64,000 bases of DNA from Aplectana chamaeleonis. Taxonomy: Eukaryota > Nematoda > Chromadorea > Rhabditida > Cosmocercidae. This document shows, piece after piece, positions 63,071 to 64,000 of the stretch; position 1 is the stretch's first letter; every line of letters begins with the position of its first letter. The notes beneath the pieces are model-generated. The model did not search any database and was not told the DNA's origin. It saw only the letters and a program-made list of their open reading frames with translations. The translations under genes were made by a program, and so were the position numbers. Location of the stretch: the NCBI GenBank assembly GCA_029168955.1, contig JAPDOI010001330.1:97501-161500 (forward strand). Reading direction: 5' to 3'.

Positions 63071-64000
63071 ACAGAGGATAACTAATTTAAGTGTAAAATA
63101 AAAGACGACGAAACAACCATTCGTATAAATCTCGTTGGATGGGGGGGGGGCGCACACACGGCAATCAGCGGGTGTGGCAGCGAAATAACCTACATGTGGC
63201 CGTGAAATAACTCACATGAGGCTCCCGGCCCCATGTGGATTAATTCGCTGCCATACTCATGCAAATTTTCTCCGAGCTTAGCGTACAGGTTGGGCTAGAA
63301 AAACGCAATGACCAGTCTGGTTAACCGAATCAGAAAGCAGGAGCAAAGGGGAATCATTGAGCAAAATTTCAACAATAAATGTTAGGCATGAAGGAGCAAT
63401 GAGGTTTCGACTTTCCTCGTTCAGTATCCGGAATAAGACTTCCGCCACTTGAAGTGCGTGCGGACCGTGTCATGCAGGCAGTCATTTGCGACTGGTGCAC
63501 AGGAGCATCGTTTTGTTGGGAGTTCATCAACAAGGTTAGAAGTATTCCCGGGCTCATTCATGCAATACTATCCTTTTCGAAGTATTTGATGCTGTTAACG
63601 GAATTCCGGTGAGTTGCAAAAGAAGCACTCACCCACGCTCCTTGTAATGGATATCATTATCCCAGAACGAGATCTTCCTCATCTAAAACGGTCTTTCCAT
63701 GATCCTAGACCCCCGAATCGACTCATCTTTTCGTGTAGAAATGTTTGGGACACATCTCGTGGCCGGTGGATTGATCGTGCCGAAACAACTCGAGGGCACA
63801 TCTTGATGGAAAGATTAACAGTAAAACGATGAGTACGTGATTTTGAGAAAGGACCGTAAAGCGAATACTGACGTTAGGCAAGAATGCTGGCGTCAGAGTA
63901 AATACGACTACACCTTTCAAGAGAGAAAGGGAATCGAGTTTTCCAAAGTTCTTTCATGCGCTCGCGTAGCTTCCGTAATTTTGGCGCGCCCTGAAAACAA
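63071..64000. other. Unassigned; one non-repetitive open frame
   Basis: A run of ten G bases lies at 63142. The plus-strand frame 63614-63832 (MDIIIPERDLPHLKRSFHDP and later) and the preceding open stretch 63420-63600 (VRADRVMQAVICDWCTG, then a possible GT donor after 63609) have mixed composition and could be exons of an unknown gene. I recognise no domain, and confidence is low. Confidence 0.25.

Overview
The window reads as intergenic, transposon-saturated DNA of an invertebrate, most probably a nematode and possibly a strongylid. This is an inference from its mixture of RTE-clade and CR1-like non-LTR retrotransposons, two Penelope-like elements, a cecropia-type mariner, Ty3/gypsy-like LTR elements and many short inverted-repeat elements. 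I found no host gene I could defend: no multi-exon gene, no complete tRNA or rRNA, and no bacterial gene organisation. Almost every readable protein segment is a decayed piece of a mobile element.

Layout. 1-7 kb: a 21-bp minisatellite with a higher-order repeat, a TTAA-flanked MITE, a broken RTE retrotransposon, a second minisatellite (42 bp, two 21-bp halves), then a GC-rich leader, an array of short hairpins and a gag fragment with a CCHC knuckle. 7-13 kb: a Penelope-like element (RT plus GIY-YIG, minus strand), a Tc-like element with long terminal repeats, and a mariner with perfect 30-bp ends but a frameshifted transposase. 16-21 kb and 22-31 kb: nested elements with 8-bp target duplications. 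31-38 kb: chained MITEs and palindromic elements. 38-40 kb: fold-back elements and a tandem array. 41-46.6 kb: an LTR element on the minus strand with gag and protease but no visible RT or integrase. 46.6-56.2 kb: an RTE element split by a 5.7-kb insertion made of two 2.24-kb inverted arms, flanked by SINE-like units with tRNA-like heads. 56-64 kb: fold-back MITEs, a second AT-rich Penelope-like RT, a tRNA-like SINE remnant, a 120-bp tandem repeat and more TTAA MITEs.

The most interesting system is a set of eight non-autonomous elements that I could delimit by their 8-bp target duplications. Five share the end CAGGG(A/C/G)TGTGCG and three share a TATA(C/G)TT-type end. Inside those ends each element carries its own short reiterated word, different from all the others: TTCCGTTTCCG, CAGAAAACAGAAAA, CGACTAACGACTAACG, GTTTGCCG, CGTTTTTC, CGATCATTCGAAAAG, TTATCCGAA or TTCGAACGAACG. 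They sit inside one another like Russian dolls (26857-31304 contains 27742-30500, which contains 28350-29512; 16016-21137 contains 17450-20479, which contains 17755-18610), so the order of insertion can be read directly. The 8-bp duplication and CAGGG end fit the hAT superfamily. The pattern of fixed termini with swapped subterminal words looks like diversification of transposase-recognition sequence and is the observation most worth following up.
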